NCBI RefSeq assembly: GCF_900103815.1
Contig: NZ_FNHZ01000007.1
Coordinates: 1-64,000 of the forward strand
Source of the DNA: Lachnospira pectinoschiza
GTDB taxonomy: Bacteria > Bacillota > Clostridia > Lachnospirales > Lachnospiraceae
Direction: 5' to 3'
DNA: 64,000 bases
The notes beneath the pieces were generated by a model, which saw only the letters and a list, made by a program, of their open reading frames with translations, was not told the origin of the DNA and did not search any database. Made by a program: the position numbers and the translations under genes. Shown piece by piece: positions 51,309-60,223 of the stretch (its first letter is position 1; each line of letters starts with the position of its first letter).

Positions 51309-52409
51309 TTGGCAGGCTCAACATTTGGCAACATTTTTAAGATATCAACTTGGGGAGAGTCCCATGGAGAGGCTCTAGGCGTCGTAATTGACGGTTGTCC
51401 CGCAGGACTTAAACTAGAGGCTAAGGATATTCAAGATTTCCTTAATAGAAGAAAACCAGGTACATCTAAGTTTACTACACCAAGAAAGGAAGACGATGAA
51501 GTTTCCATTCTTTCAGGTGTTTTTGAAGGTAAGACAACAGGATGCCCAATTTCTTTAGTAGTATTTAATAAGCAGCAAAGATCCGCTGACTATAGCGAGA
51601 TTGCTAGTTTCTATAGACCAGGTCATGCAGATTATACATTTGATATGAAGTATGGTTTTAGAGACTACAGAGGAGGCGGCAGAAGTTCTGGTAGAGAGAC
51701 TATTGGTAGAGTTGCAGCAGGAGCAATTGCAATTAAGATTTTAGAAAGTCTAGGAATTAAGATTGATGCTTATGCTAAGGAAATCGGTGGAATTTCTATT
51801 GATTATAACAATTTTGATTTAAAAGAAAGAGATAAGAATCCTTTTAATATGCCAGATAGCAAAGCAGCTAGTGAGGTGGAAGAGCTTGCTAGTAAGAAGA
51901 GAGCCGAAGGGGATTCTCTTGGTGGAGTCATTGAATGCCAGATAAAGGGCGTCATGCCAGGAATTGGCGAGACAGTTTTTGATAAGTTAGATGCTAGACT
52001 AGCACAGGCTATTATGTCTATCGGGGCTTGCAAGGGCTTTGAAATTGGAAAGGGCTTTGAAGTGGCTAGTATGTTTGGCTCTACTAATAATGATGCATTT
52101 TCAATAAAAGATGGCAAGATAACTAAGGAAACTAACAATGCCGGCGGAATACTAGGCGGTATGTCAGATGGTAGCGATGTTATCTTTAGAGCTGCCTTTA
52201 AGCCAACACCATCTATTTCTAAAATGCAGAACACAGTTAATAAATCTAACGAAGAAATTGAGGTTAGCATTAAAGGCCGCCATGACCCATTAGTGGTTCC
52301 AAGAGCGGTGGTTGTAGTTGAAGCAATGGCAGCCCTAAGCCTTGTAGATTTAATATTTACCAACATGACAGCAAGAATGGACAAGATTGTTGATTTTTAT
52401 AAAAATTAG
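51309..52409 (+). CDS. aroC: Chorismate synthase
   Basis: 366 residues. The last shikimate-pathway step, EPSP to chorismate, needs reduced FMN. Signatures GESHGEALG near the start, RSADY, the YGFRDYRGGGRSSGRET segment in pieces, and GGISNG-like GGILGGMSDGS are present. The start is TTG 51309, right after GGAGGT (51298-51303), giving MAGSTFGNIFKISTWGESHG. No other aro gene is nearby. tgt follows 11 bases after its stop. Confidence 0.96.
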   Translation: MAGSTFGNIFKISTWGESHGEALGVVIDGCPAGLKLEAKDIQDFLNRRKPGTSKFTTPRKEDDEVSILSGVFEGKTTGCPISLVVFNKQQRSADYSEIASFYRPGHADYTFDMKYGFRDYRGGGRSSGRETIGRVAAGAIAIKILESLGIKIDAYAKEIGGISIDYNNFDLKERDKNPFNMPDSKAASEVEELASKKRAEGDSLGGVIECQIKGVMPGIGETVFDKLDARLAQAIMSIGACKGFEIGKGFEVASMFGSTNNDAFSIKDGKITKETNNAGGILGGMSDGSDVIFRAAFKPTPSISKMQNTVNKSNEEIEVSIKGRHDPLVVPRAVVVVEAMAALSLVDLIFTNMTARMDKIVDFYKN

Positions 52410-52420
52410 GAGAAAATAAT

Positions 52421-53563
52421 ATGTATAAGATTTTAGCAACTTCAGGAAATGCTAAGAGAGCTGAATTTACAACAGTTCACGGAACAGTTCAAACTCCTGT
52501 CTTTATGAATGTAGGTACAGTTGCAGCAATTAAGGGTGCTGTAGCAACAACAGACCTTCAGGAAATTGGCACACAGATTGAACTTTCTAACACATATCAT
52601 CTTCATGTACGTACAGGAGATAAGCTAATTAAAGAATTAGGCGGCTTACATAAGTTTATGAATTGGGATAAGCCAATCCTTACAGATTCAGGCGGATTCC
52701 AGGTATTCTCTCTTGCAGGCTTAAGAAAGATTAAAGAAGAGGGAGTTACTTTCCAGTCTCATATTGATGGACATAAGATTTTTATGGGCCCTGAGGAGAG
52801 TATGCAGATTCAGTCAAACCTTGGTTCAACTATTGCCATGGCCTTTGATGAGTGTGCTCCTGCTAAGGCTGATAGAAACTATGTTGAGAAGTCAGTAGCA
52901 AGAACTACACGTTGGCTTGAACGTTGTAAAAAAGAAATGGATAGACTTAATTCTTTAGAGGATACAGTTAATCCACATCAGATGCTCTTTGGTATTAATC
53001 AGGGTGCGGTTTATGATGATATTAGAATTGAACATGCAAAGAGAATTACTGAGATGGATCTTGACGGTTATGCTGTTGGTGGTCTTGCAGTTGGTGAGAC
53101 TCATGAGGAAATGTATCACGTACTTGATAAGGTAGTACCTTACCTTCCAAAGGAGAAGCCTACATATCTTATGGGTGTTGGTACACCAGCTAATATCTTA
53201 GAGGCTGTTGATAGAGGTATTGATTTCTTTGATTGCGTTTATCCATCAAGAAATGGTAGACATGGTCATGTTTATACTAAGTTTGGTAAGATTAACCTCT
53301 TTAATGCTAAGTATGAAAAGGATTTAGCACCAATTGAAGAGGGCTGTAATTGTCCTGCTTGTCGCAATTATTCAAGAGCCTATATAAGACACTTACTTAA
53401 GGCTAAGGAAATGCTTGGTATGAGACTTTGCGTTTTACATAATCTCTATTTCTACAATCATTTAATGACAGATATTAGAGGCGCTATTGAAGCTGGTAAT
53501 TATAAGAGCTTTAAGGATGAGAGATTATATTTACTTAAGACTTATGACAAGGATAAGAAATAA
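52421..53563 (+). CDS. tgt: tRNA-guanine transglycosylase
   Basis: 380 residues. It exchanges G34 for preQ1 in tRNAs with GUN anticodons. The active-site LTDSGGFQVFSL, the nucleophile region FDCVYPSRNGRHG and the zinc site C-x-C-x2-C...H (CNCPAC through VLHN) are intact. AGGAG precedes the ATG, 11 bases after aroC. yajC follows after 114 bases, a frequent neighbour. No queA or preQ1 riboswitch was seen here. Confidence 0.97.
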   Translation: MYKILATSGNAKRAEFTTVHGTVQTPVFMNVGTVAAIKGAVATTDLQEIGTQIELSNTYHLHVRTGDKLIKELGGLHKFMNWDKPILTDSGGFQVFSLAGLRKIKEEGVTFQSHIDGHKIFMGPEESMQIQSNLGSTIAMAFDECAPAKADRNYVEKSVARTTRWLERCKKEMDRLNSLEDTVNPHQMLFGINQGAVYDDIRIEHAKRITEMDLDGYAVGGLAVGETHEEMYHVLDKVVPYLPKEKPTYLMGVGTPANILEAVDRGIDFFDCVYPSRNGRHGHVYTKFGKINLFNAKYEKDLAPIEEGCNCPACRNYSRAYIRHLLKAKEMLGMRLCVLHNLYFYNHLMTDIRGAIEAGNYKSFKDERLYLLKTYDKDKK

Positions 53564-53677
53564 ATTTCTTTGAATTTATCAATATTTAATAGACATAGAA
53601 GTTAATTTGGTTTATTATTTTTAAAGTGATGTTAGAGTTAAACTAACGTTTAATGAAGAAAAACTAGGAGGTTATTT

Positions 53678-53965
53678 ATGAGTTCAGGTATAGTTATGGT
53701 CATTTATATTGTTGCTATCATCGCTATGATGTATTTCTTGGCAATCAGACCACAGAAGAAGCAGCAGAAGGAACAGCAGATTCTTATGGAATCAATGGAG
53801 GTAGGAGATGTAGTTCTTACTACTAGTGGTTTCTACGGAGTGATCATTAGTCTTTCTGAAGATGATGTTATTGTAGAATTTGGTAACAACAAGAACTGCC
53901 GTATTCCAATGCAGAAGAAGGCAATTGCTCAGGTTGAGAAGGCTACAACATCAGAAGATAACTAA
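53678..53965 (+). CDS. yajC: Sec translocase accessory subunit YajC
   Basis: 95 residues. One N-terminal TM helix (~4-22) is followed by the family motif AIRPQKKQQKEQQ and a small cytosolic domain with GDVVLTTSGFYGVI. YajC joins the SecDF complex. AGGAGG lies before the ATG. The tgt-yajC order is common; secD and secF are not downstream here. A strong terminator closes the unit. Confidence 0.95.
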   Translation: MSSGIVMVIYIVAIIAMMYFLAIRPQKKQQKEQQILMESMEVGDVVLTTSGFYGVIISLSEDDVIVEFGNNKNCRIPMQKKAIAQVEKATTSEDN

Positions 53966-53982
53966 TTAATATATGATTTTTT

Positions 53983-54013
53983 AAGTCGCTAGAGATTTCT
54001 AGCGACTTTTTTT
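53983..54013 (+). terminator. Terminator after yajC
   Basis: AAGTCGCTAGA (53983-53993) and TCTAGCGACTT (53998-54008) form an 11-bp stem, followed by seven T (including the last stem bases). Confidence 0.95.
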
Positions 54014-54034
54014 AATGCAAATTTTTTATAGTCA

Positions 54035-54043
54035 TGATATAAT
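54035..54043 (+). promoter_or_regulatory. Extended -10 promoter of the two-TM protein gene
   Basis: TGATATAAT is an extended -10. No good -35 is visible. It lies 48 bases before the GTG start. Confidence 0.5.
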
Positions 54044-54091
54044 ATATAAAAATATTGTGATACTAAATTAGTCTAAGTATTGGGGGTAAAA

Positions 54092-55162
54092 GTGAAATCT
54101 AAACTAGTAAAATTGCTAAAAATCAATCTTAGTTTACTTATATATACGCTTCTAGTCTTAATTGTTGTGATTACATTTTCATATGCCAAATATCTAGACA
54201 AGGCTAATGAGACCATAAATTCAACTATTGAGAGCATTCAGACTAATATTGATAAGGAGGACTTAGAAAGTCTAAATGCTTACGTTTCTAGCATTTTTTC
54301 AAGTCTTTCTGATAGAAATGTGGCAGAAGATGAGATAAATACTAAGCACACGGCAGATTTTGGCCACCTAAAGGACTATAAGGAATATGCATCTGTTGAA
54401 AATGCCCTTTCACTTGTTTTTGAGGCCAATGAAAGTATCTATGACTTGTCGCTTTTATACATAGACCTAGATAATAACAGAATGGTATATTTAGCGGATG
54501 AGGGGCCGTATGATTTAGGGGTCTTTAGGGGACTTAGCTATTCTTATTATAGTAAGATTGTTTTAAAGAAGAAGGCCAGCCTATCAAGCTTAAATAAAAC
54601 CTGGATTGCTTACAGGGGCGCTAATATCTATAACGACAACAACAAGGTAATTGCCACTGTCAATGTAAGTATTAATATGGATTTGTTTAAGGAAAATGTA
54701 ATTTCTATATGTATTTTATGCTTAATAATCTATCTTTGTACTTGCCTAGTAGTTTCCTTAGTTTTCTTAAAACTACCGGCAGCCTATAAAAAGGCCAGCG
54801 TATATTTAAAGGCTAATGAAATAATTGTCATATCTAAGAAGGAAAAGAAAAGAAGGGCAAAGGAAGAAAAGAAACTAAGAAAGAAGGAAGCCAAGGCAAG
54901 GGAAGAAAAAGAGTTAGAGGAAGAGTTTAAAAAAGACATCTTAGAGGAGAATAAAAGAAATTATGAAGCGAAGGCAGACGAGGAGTTTACTAGTACTAAG
55001 ACACCTATAGATTCAGACGAAGTCATAGATTCAGATTCAGAGATAGATTCAGAGACAGAAGAGATAGCATCTACTGAAATGGAACCTATGTCAAAACCTA
55101 GAGAAAATAAAGAAGGGGAGGAAGAGCATCCAGTTATTGACTGGATAGTTGATCAATTATAA
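54092..55162 (+). CDS. Two-TM sensor-like membrane protein without known output
   Basis: 356 residues, no family recognised. TM1 (~8-30) and TM2 (~203-226) flank a ~170-residue extracytoplasmic domain. That domain's layout (helical start, then ESIYDLSLLYIDLDNNRMVY, and later WIAYRGANIYNDNNKVIATVNVSI in pieces) resembles Cache-like sensor domains. The cytosolic part (227-356) is a highly charged coiled coil (KKEKKRRAKEEKKLRKKEAK) ending in an acidic Ser/Asp/Glu-rich tail. It has no HAMP, kinase, GGDEF or methyl-accepting domain. The start is GTG 54092 after GGGGGT; a TTG at 54080 overlaps that site. The gene stands alone between two terminators. Confidence 0.65.
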   Translation: MKSKLVKLLKINLSLLIYTLLVLIVVITFSYAKYLDKANETINSTIESIQTNIDKEDLESLNAYVSSIFSSLSDRNVAEDEINTKHTADFGHLKDYKEYASVENALSLVFEANESIYDLSLLYIDLDNNRMVYLADEGPYDLGVFRGLSYSYYSKIVLKKKASLSSLNKTWIAYRGANIYNDNNKVIATVNVSINMDLFKENVISICILCLIIYLCTCLVVSLVFLKLPAAYKKASVYLKANEIIVISKKEKKRRAKEEKKLRKKEAKAREEKELEEEFKKDILEENKRNYEAKADEEFTSTKTPIDSDEVIDSDSEIDSETEEIASTEMEPMSKPRENKEGEEEHPVIDWIVDQL

Positions 55163-55169
55163 GCTTATT

Positions 55170-55202
55170 AATCCCTAATCGGTATCGATTAGGGATTTTT
55201 TA
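55170..55202 (+). terminator. Terminator after the two-TM protein gene
   Basis: AATCCCTAATCG (55170-55181) and CGATTAGGGATT (55186-55197) form a 12-bp stem with a GTAT loop and a T run. Confidence 0.95.
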
Positions 55203-55220
55203 ATTCAGAAAAATAAAATT

Positions 55221-55292
55221 AAGTTGTAATACAACTTGACTTATGCGGTTAGACAACTGTAATATATAATATAAACCAAATACAGTTGGTTT
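55221..55292 (+). promoter_or_regulatory. leuB promoter with palindromic operator candidates
   Basis: AAGTTGTAATACAACTT (55221-55237) is a perfect 8+1+8 palindrome that overlaps the -35 TTGACT (55236-55241). TAATAT (55260-55265) at 18 bases is the likely -10. A second pair of arms, CAACTGTA and TACAGTTG (from ~55254 to ~55288), spans the -10 and start. The related half-sites (GTTGTA/TACAAC and CAACTGTA/TACAGTTG) suggest a repressor acting at the promoter. Confidence 0.55.
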
Positions 55293-55317
55293 AAATTAGG
55301 ATAAGAGGTATGTAGTT

Positions 55318-56403
55318 ATGGAATGTAAGATTACTTTAATTCCTGGTGATGGAATCGGACCAGAAATTGTAGGAGAGGCAGTTAAGGTGCTAAATAAGGT
55401 GGCTGATAAGTTTGGCCATACTTTTAATTATACTAAGATTTTAATGGGAGGTTGCTCCATTGATGAGTACGGTGTTCCACTAACAGATGAGGCAGTAGAG
55501 ATTTGTAAGGCATCAGATGCAGTTTTACTTGGTGCTGTAGGTGGTAATGTAGGTAATTCAAGATGGTATGATGTAGCACCTAATTTAAGACCAGAAGCTG
55601 GACTTTTAAAGATACGTAAGGATTTAGGCTTATTTGCAAATTTAAGACCAGCTTACCTATATAATGAATTAAGAAAAGCTTGTCCTTTAAAGGAAGAGAT
55701 TACAAAGGATGGCTTTGATATGATTATTGTAAGAGAGCTTACAGGTGGTCTTTACTTTGGTGAAAGAGAGACTAAGACTGTTAACGGTATTTTAGAGGCT
55801 AGAGATACTCTTACATATAATGAAGAAGAAATTAGAAGAATTGCTATTAAGGCATTTGAAATTGCAAGAAAGAGAAAGAAGAAGGTAACATCTGTTGATA
55901 AGGCAAATGTACTTGATTCTTCTAGACTTTGGAGAAAGGTTGTAGAGGAAGTAGCTAAGGATTATGAGGATGTAACTTTAGAGAATATGTTAGTTGATAA
56001 CTGCGCTATGCAGCTTGTTATGAACCCTGGACAGTTTGATGTTATCTTAACTGAGAACATGTTTGGTGACATTTTATCAGATGAAGCAAGTATGATTACA
56101 GGCTCTATTGGAATGTTATCATCTGCATCACTTGGTAAGACAAAGCTTGGACTTTACGAGCCAAGTCACGGTTCAGCACCAGATATTGCAGGTCTTAATA
56201 AGGCAAATCCAATTGCAACAATTCTTTCAGCAGCAATGATGCTTAGGTATAGTCTTGATCTTGATAAGGAGGCGGATGCTATTGAGGAGGCAGTAGCCAA
56301 GGTATTAAGTGATGGTTATAGAACAGTTGATATAGCTTCTAAGGAGACAAAAGAAGTTGTAGGAACTGATAGAATGGGCGATTTAATCGTCGCTAATATT
56401 TAG
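55318..56403 (+). CDS. leuB: 3-isopropylmalate dehydrogenase
   Basis: 361 residues. It oxidises and decarboxylates 3-isopropylmalate in leucine synthesis, NAD-dependent. [15 protein letters not shown], the [23 protein letters not shown] segment in pieces, [12 protein letters not shown] and [23 protein letters not shown] (in pieces) match the family, and the length favours leuB over isocitrate dehydrogenase. The N-terminal start has AGAGG upstream. leuA and leuCD are not adjacent. ilvD follows after 21 bases, so one branched-chain unit is likely. Confidence 0.95.
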   Translation: MECKITLIPGDGIGPEIVGEAVKVLNKVADKFGHTFNYTKILMGGCSIDEYGVPLTDEAVEICKASDAVLLGAVGGNVGNSRWYDVAPNLRPEAGLLKIRKDLGLFANLRPAYLYNELRKACPLKEEITKDGFDMIIVRELTGGLYFGERETKTVNGILEARDTLTYNEEEIRRIAIKAFEIARKRKKKVTSVDKANVLDSSRLWRKVVEEVAKDYEDVTLENMLVDNCAMQLVMNPGQFDVILTENMFGDILSDEASMITGSIGMLSSASLGKTKLGLYEPSHGSAPDIAGLNKANPIATILSAAMMLRYSLDLDKEADAIEEAVAKVLSDGYRTVDIASKETKEVVGTDRMGDLIVANI

Positions 56404-56424
56404 TTAAAGAAAGGAAGAAGGATT

Positions 56425-58101
56425 ATGAAGAGTGATAATGTAAAAAAAGGTATGCAACAAGCACCACATCGTTCCCTATTTAATGCCTTAGGATTTACTG
56501 AGGAAGAGATGGAAAAGCCATTAGTTGGTGTAGTTAGCTCATATAATGAAATTGTTCCAGGTCATATGAACCTAGATAAGATTGTAAATGCAGTAAAGAT
56601 GGGTGTAGCAGAAGCTGGCGGTGTTCCAGTTGTTATTCCAGCTATTGCTGTATGTGATGGTATTGCTATGGGTCACATCGGTATGAAGTATTCTCTTGTA
56701 ACAAGAGACTTAATCGCAGACTCTACTGAGTCCCTTGCAATTGCACACCAGTTTGATGCCTTAGTTATGGTTCCAAACTGTGATAAGAACGTTCCTGGCT
56801 TACTTATGGCAGCAGCTAGAGTAAACGTTCCTACTGTATTTGTATCAGGTGGTCCTATGCTTGCAGGTAGAGTTAAGGGTCACAAGACTAGCCTTTCTTC
56901 TATGTTTGAAGCTGTTGGCGCTTACGCAGCAGGTAAGATGAGCGAAGAGGATGTAAAGGAATACGAGCATAAGGCATGTCCTACATGTGGTTCATGTTCA
57001 GGTATGTATACAGCTAATTCTATGAACTGCTTAACAGAAGTTCTTGGTATGGGTCTTAAAGGAAATGGAACAATTCCTGCAGTTTACTCAGAAAGAATTA
57101 AGCTTGCTAAGCATGCAGGTATGGCTGTTATGGAAATGTATAGAAAGAATATTCGTCCAAGAGATATCATGACAAAGGATGCTATTATGAATGCCTTAAC
57201 TGTTGATATGGCCCTTGGTTGTTCAACAAATTCAATGCTTCATCTTCCAGCTATTGCTCACGAAGTAGGCTTTGATTTTGATATTAAATTTGCAAATCCA
57301 ATCTCAGAAAAGACTCCAAACCTTTGTCACCTTGCACCAGCAGGTCCAACTTACATGGAAGACTTAAATGAGGCCGGTGGTGTATATGCAGTAATGAAGG
57401 AACTTGATAGTCTTGGTCTTATTAATAGAGACTGTATGACAGTTACAGGTAAGACCGTTGGTGAGAATATTGAAAATGCTAGAAATTTAGATCCAGAAGT
57501 TATTAGACCAGTTTCAAATCCATATTCTAAGACAGGTGGACTTGCAGTACTTTCAGGTAACTTAGCTCCAGACGGTTCAGTTGTTAAGCGTTCAGCTGTT
57601 GTTGATGAAATGCTTGTACATGAAGGACCAGCAAGAGTATTTGATTGTGAAGATGATGCAATTGTTGCTATTAAGGGTGGAAAGATTAATCCTGGCGACG
57701 TTGTTGTTATTAGATATGAAGGACCAAAGGGTGGACCTGGTATGAGAGAAATGCTTAATCCTACATCAGCTATTGCAGGTATGGGACTTGGCTCATCAGT
57801 AGCTTTAATTACTGATGGTAGATTCTCAGGCGCAAGCCGTGGTGCATCAATTGGACATGTTTCTCCAGAAGCTGCTGTTGGCGGACCTATTGCTTTAGTA
57901 GAAGAAGGAGATATTATCTCAATTGATATCCCTAAGCTAAGCCTTAACTTAAAGGTTTCTGATGAAGAATTAGAGAAGAGAAGACAGGCTTGGACTCCAA
58001 GAGAACCAAAGGTTACAACAGGCTACTTAAAGAGATATGCTTCTATGGTTACATCAGGTAACAGAGGTGCAATTCTAGAAGTTCCTAAGGGTGTAAACTA
58101 A
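56425..58101 (+). CDS. ilvD: Dihydroxy-acid dehydratase
   Basis: 558 residues. It dehydrates 2,3-dihydroxy acids to 2-keto acids for valine, isoleucine and leucine. Iron-sulfur ligands fall in VPNCDKN and [11 protein letters not shown]. The C-terminal [15 protein letters not shown] signature is intact. AAGGAAGAAGG precedes the ATG. It lies between leuB and ilvB, with a large hairpin after its stop. Confidence 0.96.
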   Translation: MKSDNVKKGMQQAPHRSLFNALGFTEEEMEKPLVGVVSSYNEIVPGHMNLDKIVNAVKMGVAEAGGVPVVIPAIAVCDGIAMGHIGMKYSLVTRDLIADSTESLAIAHQFDALVMVPNCDKNVPGLLMAAARVNVPTVFVSGGPMLAGRVKGHKTSLSSMFEAVGAYAAGKMSEEDVKEYEHKACPTCGSCSGMYTANSMNCLTEVLGMGLKGNGTIPAVYSERIKLAKHAGMAVMEMYRKNIRPRDIMTKDAIMNALTVDMALGCSTNSMLHLPAIAHEVGFDFDIKFANPISEKTPNLCHLAPAGPTYMEDLNEAGGVYAVMKELDSLGLINRDCMTVTGKTVGENIENARNLDPEVIRPVSNPYSKTGGLAVLSGNLAPDGSVVKRSAVVDEMLVHEGPARVFDCEDDAIVAIKGGKINPGDVVVIRYEGPKGGPGMREMLNPTSAIAGMGLGSSVALITDGRFSGASRGASIGHVSPEAAVGGPIALVEEGDIISIDIPKLSLNLKVSDEELEKRRQAWTPREPKVTTGYLKRYASMVTSGNRGAILEVPKGVN

Positions 58102-58128
58102 TATTTAGACTTTATTTATATATAAAAA

Positions 58129-58189
58129 AGTATTAAACTAAGTCTTAAGCTGTATTATGGCCACAGCTTAAGACTTATAACTTAATACT
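58129..58189 (+). promoter_or_regulatory. Long hairpin between ilvD and ilvB
   Basis: TAAGTCTTAAGCTGT (58139-58153) and ACAGCTTAAGACTTA (58163-58177) form a perfect 15-bp stem. An outer AGTATTAA/TTAATACT (58129-58136, 58182-58189) extends it. No T run follows, so simple termination is doubtful. A second small hairpin, GGTAT/ATACC, is nearby (~58192-58213). It may be an attenuator, a processing site or a palindromic insertion in the ilvB leader. Confidence 0.5.
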
Positions 58190-58286
58190 CAGGTATAATC
58201 GCATTTAATACCGGGTTTTAAGTATATTTTCCTAATAGTTACACATTTACTTAAAAACTATAGGGTCGAAATAGGAGAGAAGGTTT

Positions 58287-59993
58287 ATGAAAATTAATGG
58301 TTCAGAGATCATCGTTGAATGTTTGAAAGAACAAGGCGTTGATACAGTTTTTGGATATCCAGGAGGAGCTATCCTTAACGTATATGACGCACTTTATAAG
58401 CATTCTGATGAAATTACTCATGTATTAACAAGTCATGAGCAAGGGGCTGCTCATGCTGCAGATGGATACGCAAGAGCAACAGGTAAGGTTGGTGTTTGCT
58501 TTGCTACATCAGGTCCTGGGGCAACTAATCTTGTAACTGGTATTGCTACAGCTTATATGGATTCAATTCCTGTAGTAGCAATTACTTGTAATGTTACTGT
58601 ACCTTTACTTGGTAAGGATTCCTTCCAGGAGGTAGATATTGCAGGTGTTGCTATGCCTATTACTAAGCACAGCTATATCGTTAAGGATGTTACAAAACTT
58701 GCAGATACAATTAGAGCTGCATTTAGAATAGCTAAAGAGGGACGTCCAGGCCCTGTTTTAGTGGATGTTACAAAGGATGTAACAGCTAATTTAACTGAAT
58801 TTACTAAGATGACAATTGAAGCTCCAAAAAGAAAAGTTGCTGATATCAGTGAGGAAGATTTAGATAAGGCAGCAGCTATGATTAAGGCTTCTAAAAAGCC
58901 ATTCCTTTATGTTGGTGGTGGTGTAATTTTATCTGATGCTTCAGAAGAATTAAGAGAATTTGCTAACTTAGTAGATGCACCAGTTTGCGATTCCTTAATG
59001 GGTAAAGGTGCATTTTCAGGACATGACAAGAAATATACTGGCATGATTGGTATGCATGGTACTAAGACTTCAAACTTTGGAGTGTCTGAGTGTGACCTAC
59101 TTATTGCCATCGGTGCTAGATTCTCAGATAGAGTGACAGGTAATGCTAAGAAGTTTGCCCGTCATGCTAAGATCTTACATATTGATGTAGATCCAGCTGA
59201 AATCAATAAGAATATTCATACAGATGCCTCAATTATTGGCGATGCTAAGGAAGTTTTAGCACGTCTTAATGCTAAGCTTACAAAGCAGGATCATGCTGAG
59301 TGGATTGCCCATATTGAGGATTATTCAAAGAAGTTCCCAATGAAGTATAATAAGGACTCTCTAAATGGTCCTAATATTATGGAGAATATCGATAGAATCA
59401 CTAAGGGTGAGGCTATTATTGCAACAGATGTTGGACAGCATCAGATGTGGGCAGCCCAGCATTATAAGTACACAAGTCCACGTACACTTCTTACATCAGG
59501 TGGCCTTGGAACTATGGGTTATGGTCTAGGTGCTGCAATTGGTGCTAAGGTAGGCAAAAAGGATAAGATTGTAATTAACATTGCTGGTGATGGATGTTTT
59601 AGAATGAACATGAATGAAATTGCTACAGCAACTCGTTACAATATCCCAGTTATTGAGATTATCTTTAACAACCACGTACTTGGTATGGTTAGACAGTGGC
59701 AGGATCTCTATTATGGCAAGAGATATTCCGCTACAGTTTTAGAGGATCAGGTAGATTTTGTTAAGGTTTCAGAAGGTATGGGAGCTCACGCTGTTAGAGT
59801 TACAACTATTGAGGAGTTTAATAAGGCCCTAGAGGAGGCAATTAAGCTTAATATTCCTTGTGTTATTGAATGTGTAATTGAAAAGGATGACAAGGTATTC
59901 CCAATGGTTTCTCCAGGTGCAGCTATTTCTGAAGCATTTGATAGAGAAGATCTTAATAAAAAGGAAGCAGAGGCAAAGAAGGCTTCTAAGTAA
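58287..59993 (+). CDS. ilvB: Acetolactate synthase, large subunit
   Basis: 568 residues, TPP-dependent. It condenses pyruvate with pyruvate or 2-ketobutyrate in valine/isoleucine synthesis. VFGYPGGAILNVYDAL, TSHEQGAAHAADGYARATG (its Glu activates TPP) and the TPP-Mg motif GDGCFRMNMNEIATATRYN are intact. A segment DSFQEVDIAG marks the anabolic AHAS type rather than catabolic AlsS. No small regulatory subunit (ilvN/ilvH) is adjacent. GGAGAGAAGG precedes the ATG. It is 185 bases after ilvD with a structured leader between. Confidence 0.94.
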   Translation: MKINGSEIIVECLKEQGVDTVFGYPGGAILNVYDALYKHSDEITHVLTSHEQGAAHAADGYARATGKVGVCFATSGPGATNLVTGIATAYMDSIPVVAITCNVTVPLLGKDSFQEVDIAGVAMPITKHSYIVKDVTKLADTIRAAFRIAKEGRPGPVLVDVTKDVTANLTEFTKMTIEAPKRKVADISEEDLDKAAAMIKASKKPFLYVGGGVILSDASEELREFANLVDAPVCDSLMGKGAFSGHDKKYTGMIGMHGTKTSNFGVSECDLLIAIGARFSDRVTGNAKKFARHAKILHIDVDPAEINKNIHTDASIIGDAKEVLARLNAKLTKQDHAEWIAHIEDYSKKFPMKYNKDSLNGPNIMENIDRITKGEAIIATDVGQHQMWAAQHYKYTSPRTLLTSGGLGTMGYGLGAAIGAKVGKKDKIVINIAGDGCFRMNMNEIATATRYNIPVIEIIFNNHVLGMVRQWQDLYYGKRYSATVLEDQVDFVKVSEGMGAHAVRVTTIEEFNKALEEAIKLNIPCVIECVIEKDDKVFPMVSPGAAISEAFDREDLNKKEAEAKKASK

Positions 59994-60063
59994 AAGTAAC
60001 TAATTAATGCCGTTAGCATTTATTAGATAGAAAATGTTTATAGCTAGGAGCTTTGTTAATTAG

Positions 60064-60092
60064 TTGACAAATCAAGTACTATAAACTAAAAT
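60064..60092 (+). promoter_or_regulatory. Strong promoter of serC-serA
   Basis: A perfect TTGACA (60064-60069), 17 bases, then TAAAAT (60087-60092). Transcription would start near 60099, giving a ~125-base leader. An inverted repeat AACTAATTAA/TTAATTAGTT (about 59998-60064) lies just upstream and overlaps the -35 edge. Confidence 0.75.
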
Positions 60093-60095
60093 TCT

Positions 60096-60195
60096 ACTTG
60101 TCTGATATCTTTTGGCTGATGTCAGACAAGTCTAGGAGCCCCCAAGTTCTCTAACCGCATAAAAAGAGAATATGGCTACTTTAAGGGGCTTTTTG
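60096..60195 (+). promoter_or_regulatory. Structured leader with intrinsic terminator before serC
   Basis: The leader has a 14-bp hairpin, ACTTGTCTGATATC (60096-60109) with GATGTCAGACAAGT (60118-60131), one G-U pair. A terminator-like stem follows: AGCCCC (60137-60142) with GGGGCT (60185-60190) and a T run, enclosing AAGT/ACTT and TTCTCT/AGAGAA. This hairpin plus terminator layout 29 bases before serC suggests premature termination control. The T-box consensus is not found. The ligand or factor is unknown. Confidence 0.6.
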
Positions 60196-60223
60196 TAATT
60201 TAAAATCTAGGAGGAAGAGAAAA

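Noticed and set aside
51803..52384. 193-codon open frame antisense to aroC
   Set aside because: It lies wholly inside aroC on the other strand, has no ribosome-binding site, and its low-complexity Ser/Leu/Ile-rich product reads as a shadow of the real codons.
60096..60195. T-box leader for serC
   Set aside because: The conserved GGGTGGNACCGCG-type core is missing; only a hairpin and a terminator are visible.
60173..60199. Leader peptide in the serC leader
   Set aside because: An 8-codon frame starting ATG GCT ACT runs through the terminator stem. It has no Ser or Gly codon enrichment and no ribosome site.
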